Assembly (NCBI GenBank): GCA_000499405.2
Contig: HG738138.1
Span: 18,639,753-18,703,752, forward strand
From: Onchocerca volvulus
Taxonomy: Eukaryota > Nematoda > Chromadorea > Rhabditida > Onchocercidae
DNA length: 64,000 nucleotides
Direction: 5' to 3'
Part shown: piece by piece, positions 51,141-64,000 of the stretch
Numbering within the stretch: the stretch's first letter is position 1
How the letters are laid out: every line of letters starts with the position of its first letter
Notes under the pieces: model-generated
What the model saw: the letters and a program-made list of their open reading frames with translations, nothing else
Database searches by the model: none
What the model was told of the DNA's origin: nothing
Program-made: the position numbers and the translations under genes

Positions 51141-52572
51141 AGAGAAATACTATTTGACAGTACTGAGTCTACCAAAGCAGTTAATCCAGCACATTTAGAA
51201 AATATAATCGGGAAAGTGTCATTCAAGACGACAAAACTCTCATCAAGTAGGAGCCATCAGGACGAAAACAATTCTATGTAGGATCGAACAGAACTGCCAA
51301 GAGACGATTTACTCCTTCGAATAAATGACGAAAAAGAGCAATTTTGGGATTGACTCTTCCAGTGATATTTTGGAATGTTATTCTGCCGTCATTCAATAAA
51401 ATTTCCATCAGAATAATTCGCTTTTATCAAGCGACAAGGAACTTTCGCGATAGGAGATATTTATGAATAATAATTGGATTAAAAGCTTAATTTTAGTTCA
51501 AGATTCTAGCTATTTTTTCATTCGACAGTTTCGGAGTTCTGAAATCTGTATTTATATAGCAATACAGATGTTTGCGAGACATGATTGGTGTGCAGATATT
51601 GGCCATCAAATTCTTACTGATATTAGTAGAATTACATGAAATATCTCTCAAATATAGTCTCGTAGTGATCAAGCAAATTGATGGATTTGCTGACGTTAAA
51701 TTACTGTCTTCAAAAAATGTTCAAAAATGCAGTGGACATGTCGATATGCATTACGGAACTTCGCTTAAATTTCATAGAAGTTTCATCATTAAATTTCTAC
51801 ACTTTTCTGTATTTGTTTGTTGGCTGATTTTTTTTCGAATATCGTAGGGAGAATGATCCAATTTGAGATGCTGCGTTCATTTATATAACATAAAGTATCC
51901 ATTAATTTGTTTAATAGTTTACATTATTGAAAATATTAGAGGTTATATTAATAAAAGAAAGATATTAGAAACCAATTTCTCTATATGCTTAGACAATAGA
52001 CTATATAAATCCCGGGGTTAACCATTTGCTTCAATTTAAGATGAAATCAAGTCTTACCGTGCTATATTCTAAACCCACAATAGCCAAAATAAGTATTATA
52101 ATGTTTCATCTTTCTTTTTTTTTTTTTGAAAAAGAAACTAACAGTTGGGGGAATTTAGTGAAAATTGCAGTTTTTGCAGAAATTTGGAAGAATAAAGATG
52201 GAAATTTCAAAAGATCAACTTAAAATTTTGGAATAATTAGTAAGGAACCAAAGATTCGCAGGAATTCGGAAATTTCAAGTTATTCTTCCTTTATTTCTTT
52301 CCCTCAAAATTGGAAATACAGAAGTATCATGAGATTTTTGAGTCATTTTTTTTTATGCTTTTTTTAAAAATGTATTTTAAATTTCAAAAAAGGCAGCTGC
52401 TTAAATAATATAAGATTATCATTTTTGTTCCTTTAAGACCTTATTCCTGCTTTATTTATAAATTTGGTTGAACAGAGTCAAGCTAATTTCAAACAATTAA
52501 AACTGCAGGGATTAAATGAAATTTATGCTTGAATCACTTTGTCACATTATCATTGGCTTATACTCGAATCTA

Positions 52573-52573
<1 letters not shown>

Positions 52574-52605
<32 letters not shown>

Positions 52606-52610
52606 GTTCC

Positions 52611-52644
<34 letters not shown>
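52574..52644. repeat. Two adjacent poly(A) tracts
   Basis: About 30 A at 52574-52603 and about 26 A at 52619-52644, separated by a 15-base spacer with a short A-rich core. The pair could mark a retroposed end or polymerase slippage. Confidence 0.85.
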
Positions 52645-52646
<2 letters not shown>

Positions 52647-54194
52647 ATAGCTGCACTATTAACTTGTTTACTACCTTTCAACATTCATTCATAAAGCATT
52701 GTTGGGTTTATTGTGAACATGACATCATTCTAGATTTTTCCTTCCATCTTGAAGGACTTCTGCATGTTGAAGAATCGAAATCATTTTTGTACAAAGTGAT
52801 ACCATCAATATGGTGCAATTTCATTTGCATTTTAGTGTACTTTAGTTTAATGTAATCAACAATTTCTGATGAAATTGGTTGATATGCTAACTAGCAGATT
52901 AGTTGTCACCTAGATAAAACAACTTGTTAAATTGAGCATAACATGTCACAAAGCACGGAACTTTTTGAGATCAAAAAGCAAATCACTAGGATTATTCCTC
53001 TAATTTACTGAATGACTGATCCCTTCCCTCTTTTATATACGAATTTGCATCTGCAAATGCGGAGAGAAAATGAACAACTTTTCCGTTTTTTATCATTTCA
53101 ATTTTTCGTTCATAACTTTTAACCATTTGCAATTCAATTCTTTACACAGTTCATTACTGCGGTCAAGCAGGCTTTGTTCATGACATTTCATATTTTATCA
53201 ATGAATAGGTGTAAAATATATGCGACATAGCAGTTTGTTATCTCTAATAAATTGAAGAGGATGAAGTGAAAAAATGAAATGACCTACCAGATTAATTATG
53301 CAAGATTGCATTTTTAAAGAGACGGATGATAAATAATTTCAAATCGAGTAATACGAGCAATGAAATTAGTCATGCTGTTACCATATTTTCAGCATATTCC
53401 TGTGAATTATTCTGTCTGTTGTAGATTTATAATTATCAAAGAAGTTATTCATTTTTGAAATCTGAAATAAATTAGTTTTAAATGAAATTTATGATGGCTA
53501 AAATGCCTTCAGTTAGGTAACATTTCATAAAACTATTTGTATCTTACCGTTTTTCTTTTGATTACTTTTCTTATATAAATGAAATATTTTTAATTGCCAA
53601 ACTTTGTTCATGCTAATTATTTTCATTTTCTCAGTGTTGCTTTATCTATAACTTGCCTGTGATATTTAAGTTTTATTATGAATATTTAACCAACTATAGA
53701 ATAAAAAAGGTCAGAATTATTGTAGTAATTCAAACTCATTGATTTCAAAATTTCCTGTGAAAGAAAATAGCAATAATTACTGTTTGAATGCAACTGGATA
53801 TGCTCGTTTGTGAGTGCTGGCAAATCGAATTTGAGAAAAGAAAACATTAGCGGAAATCAGAGAGGAGAGAATAGTCTCTTTTCACTTCACTTTTCATTTT
53901 TTGACAAGCAAACAACGCTCAAATTTGATAAGCAAGAATTTTCTTAAATTTCTATTTTGATGAAGAAACTATTACTCCAGGCATTATGCTTCTTTTTTAT
54001 TTAAATAAATAAATCCTTCTGATTATAATTCGGTTGCGGATGCGAATATTTGTTGAGATGGCAGATGATGGTGAACAATCATTTACCTTACCTTACATTT
54101 TTTGTTCGAAATCACATTTAATTTTCTATGAAATCCAAAAATCATTTGTTTAATTTTTCAATCTTATTATCAGAAGCATTCGCAACGTTGACTA

Positions 54195-54385
54195 AGAAAC
54201 ACCTCATTATCATTATCCTTTTGAATACATTCCTGTATTACTTTTTTCAGAGATGCCATATTAAACGATTCATATACTTGTCCCTGATTTGCAGCACCGT
54301 CACCAAAATATGTAAATACCACGTTGTCTTTTTTCCTATAACCTTAGCAACCAAGATCAATCCAAAGCTATTATTGAAACATTGA
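54195..54385 (-). pseudogene. pdhA: Fragment of a bacterial-type pyruvate dehydrogenase E1 alpha gene (pdhA), probably from a Wolbachia-like endosymbiont
   Basis: Reading the minus strand from 54340 to 54248 gives YRKKDNVVFTYFG followed by DGAANQGQVYESFNMASL, the thiamine-diphosphate binding segment (GDGAANQGQ) of the E1 alpha subunit. The choice of residues (VVFTYFGDG, QVYESFNMASL) is that of alpha-proteobacterial, Anaplasmataceae-type PdhA rather than the animal mitochondrial enzyme (GDGAANQGQ-LFEAFNMA in animals; family knowledge). Just upstream, in a frame shifted against this one, GLILVAK resembles the GTGLALAAK segment that should precede it. Downstream the match decays, with VI, I and NDNE remnants where VIYVIENNE is expected, and a stop follows. 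No intron signals support a host gene. It is therefore a short, frame-broken insertion, not a functional gene. Confidence 0.8.
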
Positions 54386-56724
54386 AAGAGAAATTTAAGA
54401 AGACGAAGTGAGAAGTTGAAGGAGGTTACTTTTAGTAAAGTTGACTAAATGCACTTTGGAGAATGATCTCGGAGATTTCGTGAGAAAAATATCGGTATTT
54501 TAAAATATTTCAAAAATTTTTCGTATCTGAATGATAACAATGCAAGCTGCCCATAGCTCTTTTATCTACCAGTGTGTGTTGCCACATATAAGTATTTAAT
54601 GGCCAAAATATTGGTTAATTCTTTTATTGGCCAGAATATTGGTTAATTCTAATCTGTCTAGTCAGTTGTTTTCCCCTTCTCATTTTTCCTTTCCTTTTGT
54701 GTTTTCTTCTTTTTAATGCTCATATTTGTTCTTGCTGAAGAATTGTCAATAACTAACTTATTTTTGATTTTTACATAATATAGCGAGAAAAAAAAAAACT
54801 GGTTCTATCGTAATACTGAGAAAGAAACAGATATAATTAGGGATAAAGAATGAGATTGAAAATCTTTGACCCATTAATGATGAAAAATAGCTAGCCATTG
54901 AAATTAAAATTATATCACTTGTCATTTATCTTTATAGATAGAAAACAGTAGTAATTTGTGATTTCTTGGAATGATCGAAATAAGGTTTAAATATCGGAAT
55001 AAATGTATTAATTTGGATTTCAAGTTCTTCCACAGTTTCCTCCCCGTTTTTTTCTTTTTTTTTTCTCTACTCGTCCTAAACTGCTATTTTAACGAATAGA
55101 ATACTTTTTAAGGCCATGCTTAATAAATACCAGTTTGACTAACTACGCGATTTTATGGCACACAAGAGACAAGTATATAGGAAAATTTTAAATTGTATTT
55201 ACTTAACAACTCCTGCTTACTACGATTAAGCTATTCAAGCTTTCATCTTTCAGACTTACAAATTCCCGTTTACAGTCCACGGATAATCTGACCCTTATCT
55301 GTCAATTCAAACATGTTACGAACTGTTTTTATAAACATTAAGAATAACTGTTGCGTGGTAAGGATTTGATACACTTGCAAGGAGAAATACCCAGATAAAT
55401 TGAAAGTATTTTATACCTACTAATCATCCGTTATTTCCACAATAAACTTAAATAAGCTCAAACTTTTCACGAAGATAATCAAAAAATTGCGGAGAGCATT
55501 TTGTGCAAACACCAAAAAACGAACTTTTTCTCCAAAATTTTTTTAAGAGACTAAAGCTTGAAGAAAGGTTTGTTTTAATTCGAGCACAAATTGGCATTCA
55601 AAAATTGACAATAAAATGACAGTCGGGATTCCTTCCTAAAAGATTTATAAACTAAAATGTGATGCTTCCATCACTTAAGTATCTTTTTTTTATTATATCA
55701 CTCGAATGTAATTTACACTCACGATGAACCATCTATCTTCATTCTTAATATTTTCAATGATAAAAGCTGTATATCAATATTTTTTGTCTTCTATAGCTCA
55801 GTCGTCTTCTTACAAATTTATGATAATTTTGAAGAAATAAACTTAGTTCTATAGCCTAGTTCTTCGTTTCTAAGGTGAAATATGAAATACAAGTGCATAT
55901 ATGTAATTGAATAGATTAGCTGCAATACATCTCAATTTCGCAATTCTCAAGATTTATTAAATTTTTATTTCTTTGATAAGTGACAACTAGTATAATATCT
56001 TCTGAGCTTTTTCTGCAAAACATATTTAATATCTTCTGGTAAATGAAAAAATATTGAAATGCACAGAATAATTTTCTTAATTTTCTTGCAAATATCTTTT
56101 AGATCGTCTAAAAATGTCCAGAAAAACTTTCCTATTGTTTTTTTTCTTGTCTAAATATTCTAAAAGAATTAATTCTTTGCAACAAATATGCGATTAAAAA
56201 TGTTGCTCCATTTTAATTGACAACGTTGTCTTCATGCTCCATTGATTAATTTCATTATTCTTAAAATAAAAAGTAAATTTTTGAAAAAGATATATTTTCG
56301 AAACACTGGCTGAAATTTGACTGTTTCAGCTCTTTATTTCTATGTTCTATTTTTGTTTGATAATACTTCTTTTTTGATAATATTTACTCTATCACCGAAA
56401 AAAAAAAATGCGTGCTCCTCACTTTTTTTAATTCTTAAGAGAGCTATCCAGAATTCATTTCAAATGGTGTAGTTACTGTTAAATTAATTGTTGTGTTCGA
56501 AATTCCAAAAAATGAAATATAGTCTATTTAGAATATTTTTCTTTTTCGATTTTATTTTAAAAAATTGAAGCAGATACAAAAATTCAAATGTGCCGTAGAT
56601 GCCAATAAATAAGCTCATTTGCTGATTTATTTTCTGGTGAAATTATTCATCCTTGTGCTTCCATGACGATATTGAACCAAGAGTGAATCTGAACGGATAA
56701 AAACAAATGCAAAATTATCTTCAA

Positions 56725-56743
56725 AAAAAAAAAAAAAAAAAAA
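56725..56743. repeat. Poly(A) tract
   Basis: About 19 A in a row, without flanking element features. Confidence 0.8.
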
Positions 56744-59650
56744 GCAATATCACATATCTAGTTACTTAATAAATTTGGGTCCAATTGATTTAAAAATAAA
56801 TTAAATGCTAAATTACATAAGATTTTTCTTTCAATTTGAAAAATTCTAACCATTTCTTCATGATTTGGTACATTATTCTGAAGTATTCTAATCCATTTCT
56901 ATTTTTCCAATCTATTTCAGTATGGTAATGATTATTATTGCAACTAGCCTTTCTTAGCGCTATTTCCTTCAATGAATGTTGATGAAGTAATTATCTAAAT
57001 TATTGGCAGATAATTATAAATACCAGTTAGAAAGGCATTACAAAAGTAGTGCCTTGAAAGTAGCGATAAGCACGCATTCAAGAGATTAATTTTATTCATC
57101 GACTCAATTACTTCTTTTCTTTTTCTCTTGAAATTCTTGAAATTCCCAAAGATTGCTAGTCATTATATATTAAAAAAGTTAATAGTAACAAAAGATTACA
57201 TAGATAAGAAATACTGCTTATCTTTATGATTAATTATTATCTTTTGAGTCTTCGATGACTTCAGCATTTCCCGATGTTTATTTCAATTTCGTTACCTTCT
57301 TTCTATTCAGTTCATTTTTCGATGTTTGCTTCTGATTTTTATTACATGAAGAATTAAATATAATTGTTGAACAATGACGAAATAAAATTTTTCTTAATGT
57401 AGCAAAATTTTTTGAATGATAAGTGAAAGATTAATGATTTACAAAAAAAATTTAGTATGAATAGATTTGATTCTTAACTGCTAAAAGCTGAGATGAAGAA
57501 TTACAGCAGTTAATTGATAAAATATTGCGATGAATGAGATTGTAAAATTCATAATATTCAAGAGATCAGAATTTCTTTCATTTTAATAGCATGTTCTCCA
57601 TCTGGCACATATATTCTTTGGCTGAGAGCATTTCTGTTTCAGTGGGAGCAATAAAATAAATTAATAGCACAGCTCTTATCCTCAGCTTTTGCATTCTTTC
57701 CTTTCTTCGTTCAAAATTTGCTACAATTTGATATAAAAATTGCAGGAATAAAGTTTAATGAATATATCGACATTCGGCAAGAATTCTTAATTTGTCGCTT
57801 TTTATCATTAATTTTTGAGAAATGCAATAAGATCAAATTGCCAGTTGGATTGAATTCAACTAAAAATCTTCAGAAAATCTAAAAAATTTTGCATTAGAAT
57901 TTCTTCTAGTACCAAAAAATGAAAAATGAATTTTTTTATTTATTCCTATAATGCATATATCAAATTTGAACAGTATATATTAGAGCAATTTTGCAACATG
58001 AGTACGCGGAATTTTCTCAAGAATCTTTTGTTAAAAAACCAATAATTCATATCTTCAAAGCTCTTTTGGCCAGTTTTCAACAAAAATTTGAACCACGAAC
58101 TACCATTACAGCAATATTCTAGTACATCAAAAGTCACCCCTACAATCAATAGTCCATGTTCTGTCTCAGCCAAAGAAACTATAATTAACTCAGTAATTAG
58201 TCTGGATAATAAGATTTATGCAAGTCACTGAATAGTTATAAAATGATAAAGATGTTTAAACACTCATTTTAGTAAATACTGGTTCAATAACTCATTCTCT
58301 CTTGTGGCGTTCTTATAGCTATTCAATTTGTAACAATTTAAAATGAATAACTGATGAGTTCTCATAGGAAATGAAAAAAACAGGATGGACTCATTGGTTC
58401 GAAGTTGCTGCCTTTTCAAACTTCTCAGTCCTAAATGATAATGTGTTCCAGTTGAAACATTAGTCCCTTATTTATCATTTTGCAACTTAACAAACTGATC
58501 CTAAAATTTGATTTTTACTTGCTTTTGTCCTCGTTATCGATTACCAGCAATTTTCTCCGCATTTTGACCATTAGGGTTTCATAATTGATAATCTCATTAT
58601 TTTCAATAGCATTAAAGGGAAGGAGCAACTAATAATGAAGACAGAAAGATTTAATTCTCTTATCATTATTCAAATAATTATTATTTATGGCATTTACTCA
58701 GCTCAATAGATCTTTTGGGCTGAAGAGATTTTCTTGGAATCGATTAGATTTGTTCTTCCATTTGAGCAAACAGCAAATTATTATTGCTGTTATCATCCTC
58801 TGCAGTTTATTCATTGTTGATTAAAAGTTCTCAATGAATTTATAATGGAAATGAGACTGAACTATGATTTTTCCGAACAAGCAATTTTGTATGCCAATAT
58901 GTTCTCGAAGATTCAGAAAGTCATGGAGGAAAAGTCATGACTGTTCAAGTTTGTCTAACTTCAAATTCCTTTAAAATTTCGGATTTTTTAACTGGAGTTT
59001 TCAGTTTTTTGGAAATTCCAATTGAATATATAGACAGAAATATATTACTGAACATTTATAGTTTTCTGTAAAATAGTACTACATTTTATGGAAATTTAAC
59101 GCTAAAACCAAATACATCTTTCGGTCAATTCTTTAAATCCATATTTCGGTTTTAGTTCGATTTCTTGTACTTTTCTTTAAGAAAATCGAAAAATGAACAA
59201 ATTTGAAGGAATTTTAATTTGAAATGTGAGAAATTTCTTTTTTTCTGTATTTTTTTTGACATTTTCTTTTTAGCAAAGCTGATTTAAAATTCATTCAAAT
59301 TGCATACTTATTATTTCGCAAATATAGGAAAAATTCAAACACTACTGACATTATTGCTACTTTAAGAAGCGAGTATAAGCATCAAAGAACAAAATTAAAT
59401 GAACTTCGTAAAATAAATGTATTTTTCTTTCATGAAAGCATTTCGAATTGCAAAAATAATTCATATTTTACATAAACAATAAATATTATTAAACGAGTTT
59501 ACGACTAACTGGTTATTTTGTCAAAATAAAACGATAGGTGTTCGGAAAATCATACATTATTCTTCTTTGATATGCAGAAATTCGCAATTCAATTTTCACT
59601 GCAAGATTTGGACAGTTTATATCAGTCACCATATAACAATGCAGGCATCG

Positions 59651-59670
59651 TTATATATATATATATATAC
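59651..59670. repeat. Short AT microsatellite
   Basis: About nine or ten TA units at 59651-59669. Confidence 0.8.
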
Positions 59671-60091
59671 TTTAAAAATAGGATAAAAATTGATCATGTA
59701 TTTTTTTTTCAAGTAAACATCATACATTTTTTCAAATAAGCATTATCACTTAAAAGTTATCAACTCGAAATCTTAGGTAATATCATAAATTAGTCAGTTA
59801 ATATATTTTCATGACGACATCTCCAGTTCCATTAATTTTTTGATAAAATGAAATTTTGAACTCGTTCCAGTAATTGAATCATTGATCTCAGTTTTATGCT
59901 GCTGTTGACAGCTTAATTAATTTACGGAACTTAACTGGGAAGATTTTAAGTTTAAAGGCTTAAATTTAAAAGTTTAAGTCTAGTTTAATTGTTTTGCAAT
60001 TTCCAGTTATTTTCTCCAGCAATCTGAATTTTTTATATCAATATTTATTTATTAAAAATGGAAAAGTGATTAATGAACCAATTTATATGTG

Positions 60092-60130
<39 letters not shown>

Positions 60131-60147
60131 TATATATATATATATTT
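60092..60147. repeat. TA microsatellite
   Basis: About 18 TA units (60093-60128), a T-rich break and a second run of about eight units. It gives a Tyr-Ile repeat frame on the plus strand that is not a gene. Confidence 0.9.
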
Positions 60148-61185
60148 GTCAAATAACCGAAACTTTTAAAAGCAACATAAAGTAATGCAGGGGTGAAATT
60201 TGATCCTCAGTCGTAATCGAAATTGAGAAGTAATCTTCGATCTCCAAAATGTTTAAGCAATTTGAAATGTCTTAATCGAGAACCTACTGTCCTCAACGGT
60301 AGATCTTCTTTCCTATTCCTTCTCTAAATCAAATAAAAAATATTTGCTATTGCTTTGCCATTAATCCGCATCATTTAAAAAAAACATTGATAAACGGTCG
60401 AAATCACACCCTAATCTAAATTCTTCTTATAATTTTCATAAGCTTGAGTTAAAGTTTCAGTTTGAAAAATTTTTCAAAAAAAAAATTTATTCTATTCAAA
60501 AATGAAAGCTGATTTTCGCTAAGGCTAAAGTATCCATTTGTTATATATCTTGGTATTGGACGTCTAAATTGGGATGAAAACGACAGAAGTAATACATTTA
60601 TTTCTTTTAATTTCTTATTAAATTTCAATTTCCTATGTTTTTTGCCGTACTTATTTCTTCATATATTATTATACATCAAATTGAGCAGTTACAATTTTTG
60701 TTGACATCGAAATGTGTGCGATGTTCTATGTGCAGTTATTCCTTCACTATCTTCTGACCTTTTACATAAAATCGCGGTTGAGGCTTAGGTGGTAATGTGC
60801 CAGTTTTTTGAATAATTTGATAACTTATATATAGCCTCAAACAACCAGTTGATATTTTTATTCCGTATTACAAGATGCAATGAGCTTTGATCAGTTCCTT
60901 AAGACATCAGAATGGTTATCTTCGCAAGCATAACTTCATAATACGCTATGCTTTAGAAGGAAAACAAAAAAAGATCTGATCGTGAATTGATTTTTTTCAT
61001 CACATTGCCTTTCATTACGTTTGCAAAAATTATGTTTTCTGCAAAACTAACTATAAATGGCAGCAAACTTTATAAGTAGAGCAAATTGTTTCCTTGGATC
61101 GATTTGTGCCCTGCTATCAAGTTCAATTCAGGCCGATGATTGCTAATTTCGAAGTTCGTAAATTGAAGGAGTTGTTTACTACTAC

Positions 61186-61236
61186 CTTTTATATTAAATT
61201 ACTTATTTTATTGAAATAAGTAATTTAATATAAAAG
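61186..61236. repeat. Perfect 23-bp hairpin
   Basis: Arms 61186-61208 and 61214-61236 are exact reverse complements around the 5-base loop TATTG. The arms are AT-rich (3 G/C in 23). No coding sequence is nearby. It could be a palindrome left by DNA breakage, a tiny foldback element or a small RNA precursor. Confidence 0.9.
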
Positions 61237-63636
61237 AAATGGAAAAGCTGCAATTCCTTTGCTGCTAACTCGAATATACTCATTTATATTCAAGATATAT
61301 TATTCTTAAGCTTTTTGACATATGCTTCATAGCTGAAAAATAGTCTGTTAGTTTCTTTAATTTGAAAAAAATTTCAAATTTGTTAGAAATCTTAAATTTT
61401 GTCGCCGTATTTTTACGATGATTATCATGAACTTAACAAAAATCAATTTGATAAAATTTTAAATAGCAATTAAGAACGAATGAGTAAAAAGACATAACAA
61501 TTCTGAATGATTTTCCATTCCTTTATCAGGGTGAAATCATAGTTATAAGCAAATTTTATGTTATAAAGAATGCGTAGCAGAATCAGTAATTTTAAAAACT
61601 TATTGGTTTAGAATTAAAGTTAGAATACGCACATGTAGCTGTATAAGAAAACAAATAAAACATGAATAAATGAGTAATTCGGGACTAAATTCTTTCCTCC
61701 AGAAGCAGTCCTTTCGATCATGTAATTTTTTCTAAAAGAGAACTCGGTCAATTGAATAGGATTTGAATCAGTTTTTTGATTGTAGGAGTACTTCAATCCT
61801 TGCAATGCCTCATTCGTTTTGTACGAAACGTTTTTCATCATTTTTAACTAATCAAAACTTTCATGGCAAAGGAGTGAGGATAAATGGTATCTAATATATA
61901 TTTCACGATATTGTTTTTGCAAAAAGTTTGCGCAATCATGAAACTGTAATCTTGCTAATTCATCGCAAATAGAAGATACATATTTTGTTATCGATTGCTT
62001 TGAGATATTTGTATTAAAAATTGAAGAATCATTATATTCTGAAATAATTTAATTTTCAGTTGCATGAGAATGAGGATATCAGTAAAAGTTTACGGTACAT
62101 TATTTTGAGCAATTCATTACCAACTGTAATGGAAAAAATATGAAGGAAGAAACTTTAGAATGAATTAACTTTCACATCCATTTGCCAGATATGCTCGTGC
62201 CAATCTTCGAGTGCATTAATGTTCTTTGGTTCTTCATATCAACATCAACGAAATGAATTTCATTTTATTATTTCCATAATATGTTTCAAAAGATTCTCTT
62301 TATACCAAACTTATTTATCGACTACCAGTAAAGAATTAAAAAATACTATAATTATACTACAATTTAGACAAAAATACTAGTGATCCTCATCAATGATCTT
62401 AATTGCTTCACTCTACTTTTCACATGGCATAGGGATATTTTATTTCAAATGGATTTTTTTTTTTTAAATGTATGCATGCCTTAACAATAAAAACTCTCTT
62501 GCTGCTTTCCTAACAATGCGAATATGGAAGTTTCTTTCATGATCACTCGTGAACTGCTTCACTAATGAAGTTTATTTAAATTAAATGGAATCGGAACTGG
62601 ATATTGACTCTCTTTGCTACTTTTTTCACCAGCCATTATCTAACTTTTTTAGATTGCATGATCATATAAAAAGATTGTTATTGAAGATCGATATCCAAGC
62701 AGAAGTAAATTGGTATCATTGCTGATAGAATATTTTAAATGGTAGAATACGCCTTCAAGTGAAGTTGAGAAAGATGTAAAATACTGAGCGAATTTAAGAA
62801 AAAGTTTTAATTATTATTGAAATCCACAACACTATTAATTTATTTATATGCTCAAAGTAACTTTTCTTTCTCAAGTATCAATAGCTAAGTTCTTCGTCTG
62901 TTGAACTTCTTCCTGGCATTTAGTTTAATAAATTATTTTTTAGTGCCCGATGATTATACGAAAGACAAAAGTTAGCATTTTTTATTGTAATCAAAACATC
63001 GCTTTTATTAACATGTATGGGTGAGGCTTATATTTTTAAACCATTCATAATTTTTTGGGTGAGCCAGTCTCATCATATTATTTTGGTGAAAAGGAAGAGA
63101 AGCACAAAGATTATTAAAAGAATATAAAATTCTCAGTGAGAAGAAATTATTTTGAATTCGATAATGCGATTGCTACTAACCCGAGAATAAATTTTTGGGG
63201 AAATATTCAATCAAAATTTGCATGTTCTGAAAGTACGAAAATAATATGAACCTTTTGCAAATCCTAATAGTATATTACTTAAGCTTGTTTTATAGTCAAA
63301 GTTCGTTGACTTCTTTATCTTTTAGAAAGATTTTCTTCTACGATGTTTAATTGACTTATGCCTCTATTTTGGGAAACAACTAAGCTAAATTTATAAATGA
63401 GATGTTGAGAGATCAGAATGAAGTAAGCTAATCCATAAATCTTGTCCCACTTTTCTTTCTCCACTTTCTCAATAGTGCCCTATTTTAGTTTTCTTCCTTC
63501 ACTGAATCATCGACATATTTTAAGGTACTCGACTTACTTCACATCCTTATTGCAATATTTCTGAAAGATAATAGCATCTTCTACTAATATTTCTACGTCA
63601 ATATTTATTTTATGAGTGACGAGTCTTTATAAAGAA

Positions 63637-63638
<2 letters not shown>

Positions 63639-63675
<37 letters not shown>

Positions 63676-63683
63676 AAAAAAGG

Positions 63684-63725
<42 letters not shown>
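63639..63725. repeat. Long interrupted poly(A) tract
   Basis: About 85 bases of A broken only by GG and G near 63674-63682. The length may be an assembly estimate. Poly-Lys and poly-Phe frames here are artefacts. Confidence 0.92.
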
Positions 63726-64000
63726 AAAAGAAAGCGAAGAAGGCAAAAAAAGCATAAAAACTCATCGATTCCATTCCAATCATTCAGAATCACATTTATA
63801 AAATTAAAATTGCTTGCACACTTCGTCACAATATAACATAATTTTGCTTGTTTTTGAATCGGATTCTAAATCATCAGATTGTTCATTAGATATTCATTTT
63901 TCATCAGAATATTTTTTTCAGATAGCTTATTGTTCCTTTTTTCGCAGTTTGCCACTTGTAACTAGAAAAATTTGTAATCTGAGAATGGTTTTTTCTGTGC

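Larger units (their letters stand above)
50452..64000. other. Gene-poor region downstream of EIF1AD
   Basis: 13.5 kb in which I find no exon of a host gene. It contains imperfect short repeats (51050-51140), two adjacent poly(A) tracts, a bacterial-type pdhA fragment, AT microsatellites, a perfect 23-bp hairpin and an 85-base poly(A). It may be intergenic or a long intron of a gene beyond the window. Confidence 0.5.

Noticed and set aside
52529..52855. Poly-Lys frame
   Set aside because: Artefact of the two poly(A) tracts.
63605..63829. Poly-Phe and poly-Lys frames
   Set aside because: Artefacts of the long poly(A) tract.
1..64000. tRNA, rRNA, spliced-leader RNA, well-known microRNAs and CRISPR arrays
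   Set aside because: Looked for the tRNA T-loop consensus, the SL1 core, let-7, lin-4, mir-71 and mir-100 cores, and regular spacer repeats; none was seen by eye. A covariance-model scan would be decisive.

Overview
The window is a piece of an AT-rich, intron-rich eukaryotic genome, most likely a nematode and probably a spirurid or filarial one. Introns begin with GT and end in a short T-rich acceptor of the TTTTCAG type. In all seven genes whose start codon is visible, an unpaired acceptor lies only 8 to 21 bases before the ATG, as expected for spliced-leader trans-splicing. The species-group call is inference. It is supported by a decayed fragment of a bacterial pyruvate dehydrogenase E1-alpha gene (about 54.2-54.4 kb) that looks like a nuclear insertion from a Wolbachia-type endosymbiont.

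Layout. 227-1003 (+): last three exons of a CDC20/Fizzy homologue. 1004-5433: non-coding, with one doubtful exon. 5434-11381 (+): eight-exon BED zinc-finger gene whose large third intron holds a second, frame-broken coding block with a FLYWCH/WRKY-GCM1-like zinc finger. 12055-13377 (+): small protein with two LIM domains, perhaps in an operon with the BED gene. 14685-18316 (-): CNRIP1 homologue. 18317-25534: non-coding with simple repeats. 25535-28740 (-): RAD51, eight exons, with a GC-AG intron and a tandemly duplicated splice acceptor. 32919-39015 (+): thirteen-exon gene for an unrecognised low-complexity protein. 39496-43893 (-): ANKS3 homologue (ankyrin repeats, SAM domain, coiled coil). 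43894-47877: non-coding, with a 0.9-kb element bounded by inverted repeats of about 220 bp. 47878-50451 (+): EIF1AD homologue. 50452-64000: gene-poor, with homopolymer tracts, AT microsatellites, a perfect hairpin and the bacterial-type fragment.

For seven of the eight genes (all but the 5'-truncated CDC20) I joined exons by hand, and the reading phase closes across every junction to a total divisible by three: BED 339 aa, LIM 129 aa, CNRIP1 182 aa, RAD51 355 aa, orphan 617 aa, ANKS3 431 aa, EIF1AD 204 aa. The genes do not form one pathway. CDC20 and RAD51 act in cell division and DNA repair, EIF1AD is eIF1A-like, ANKS3 is linked to cilia in animals, and CNRIP1 is a small conserved cytoplasmic protein.

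The most useful second looks are the alternative zinc-finger exon of the BED gene, the two splice oddities in RAD51, the endosymbiont-derived fragment, the foldback element and the orphan gene. No search could be run, so family calls rest on remembered motifs and conserved exon-by-exon alignment.
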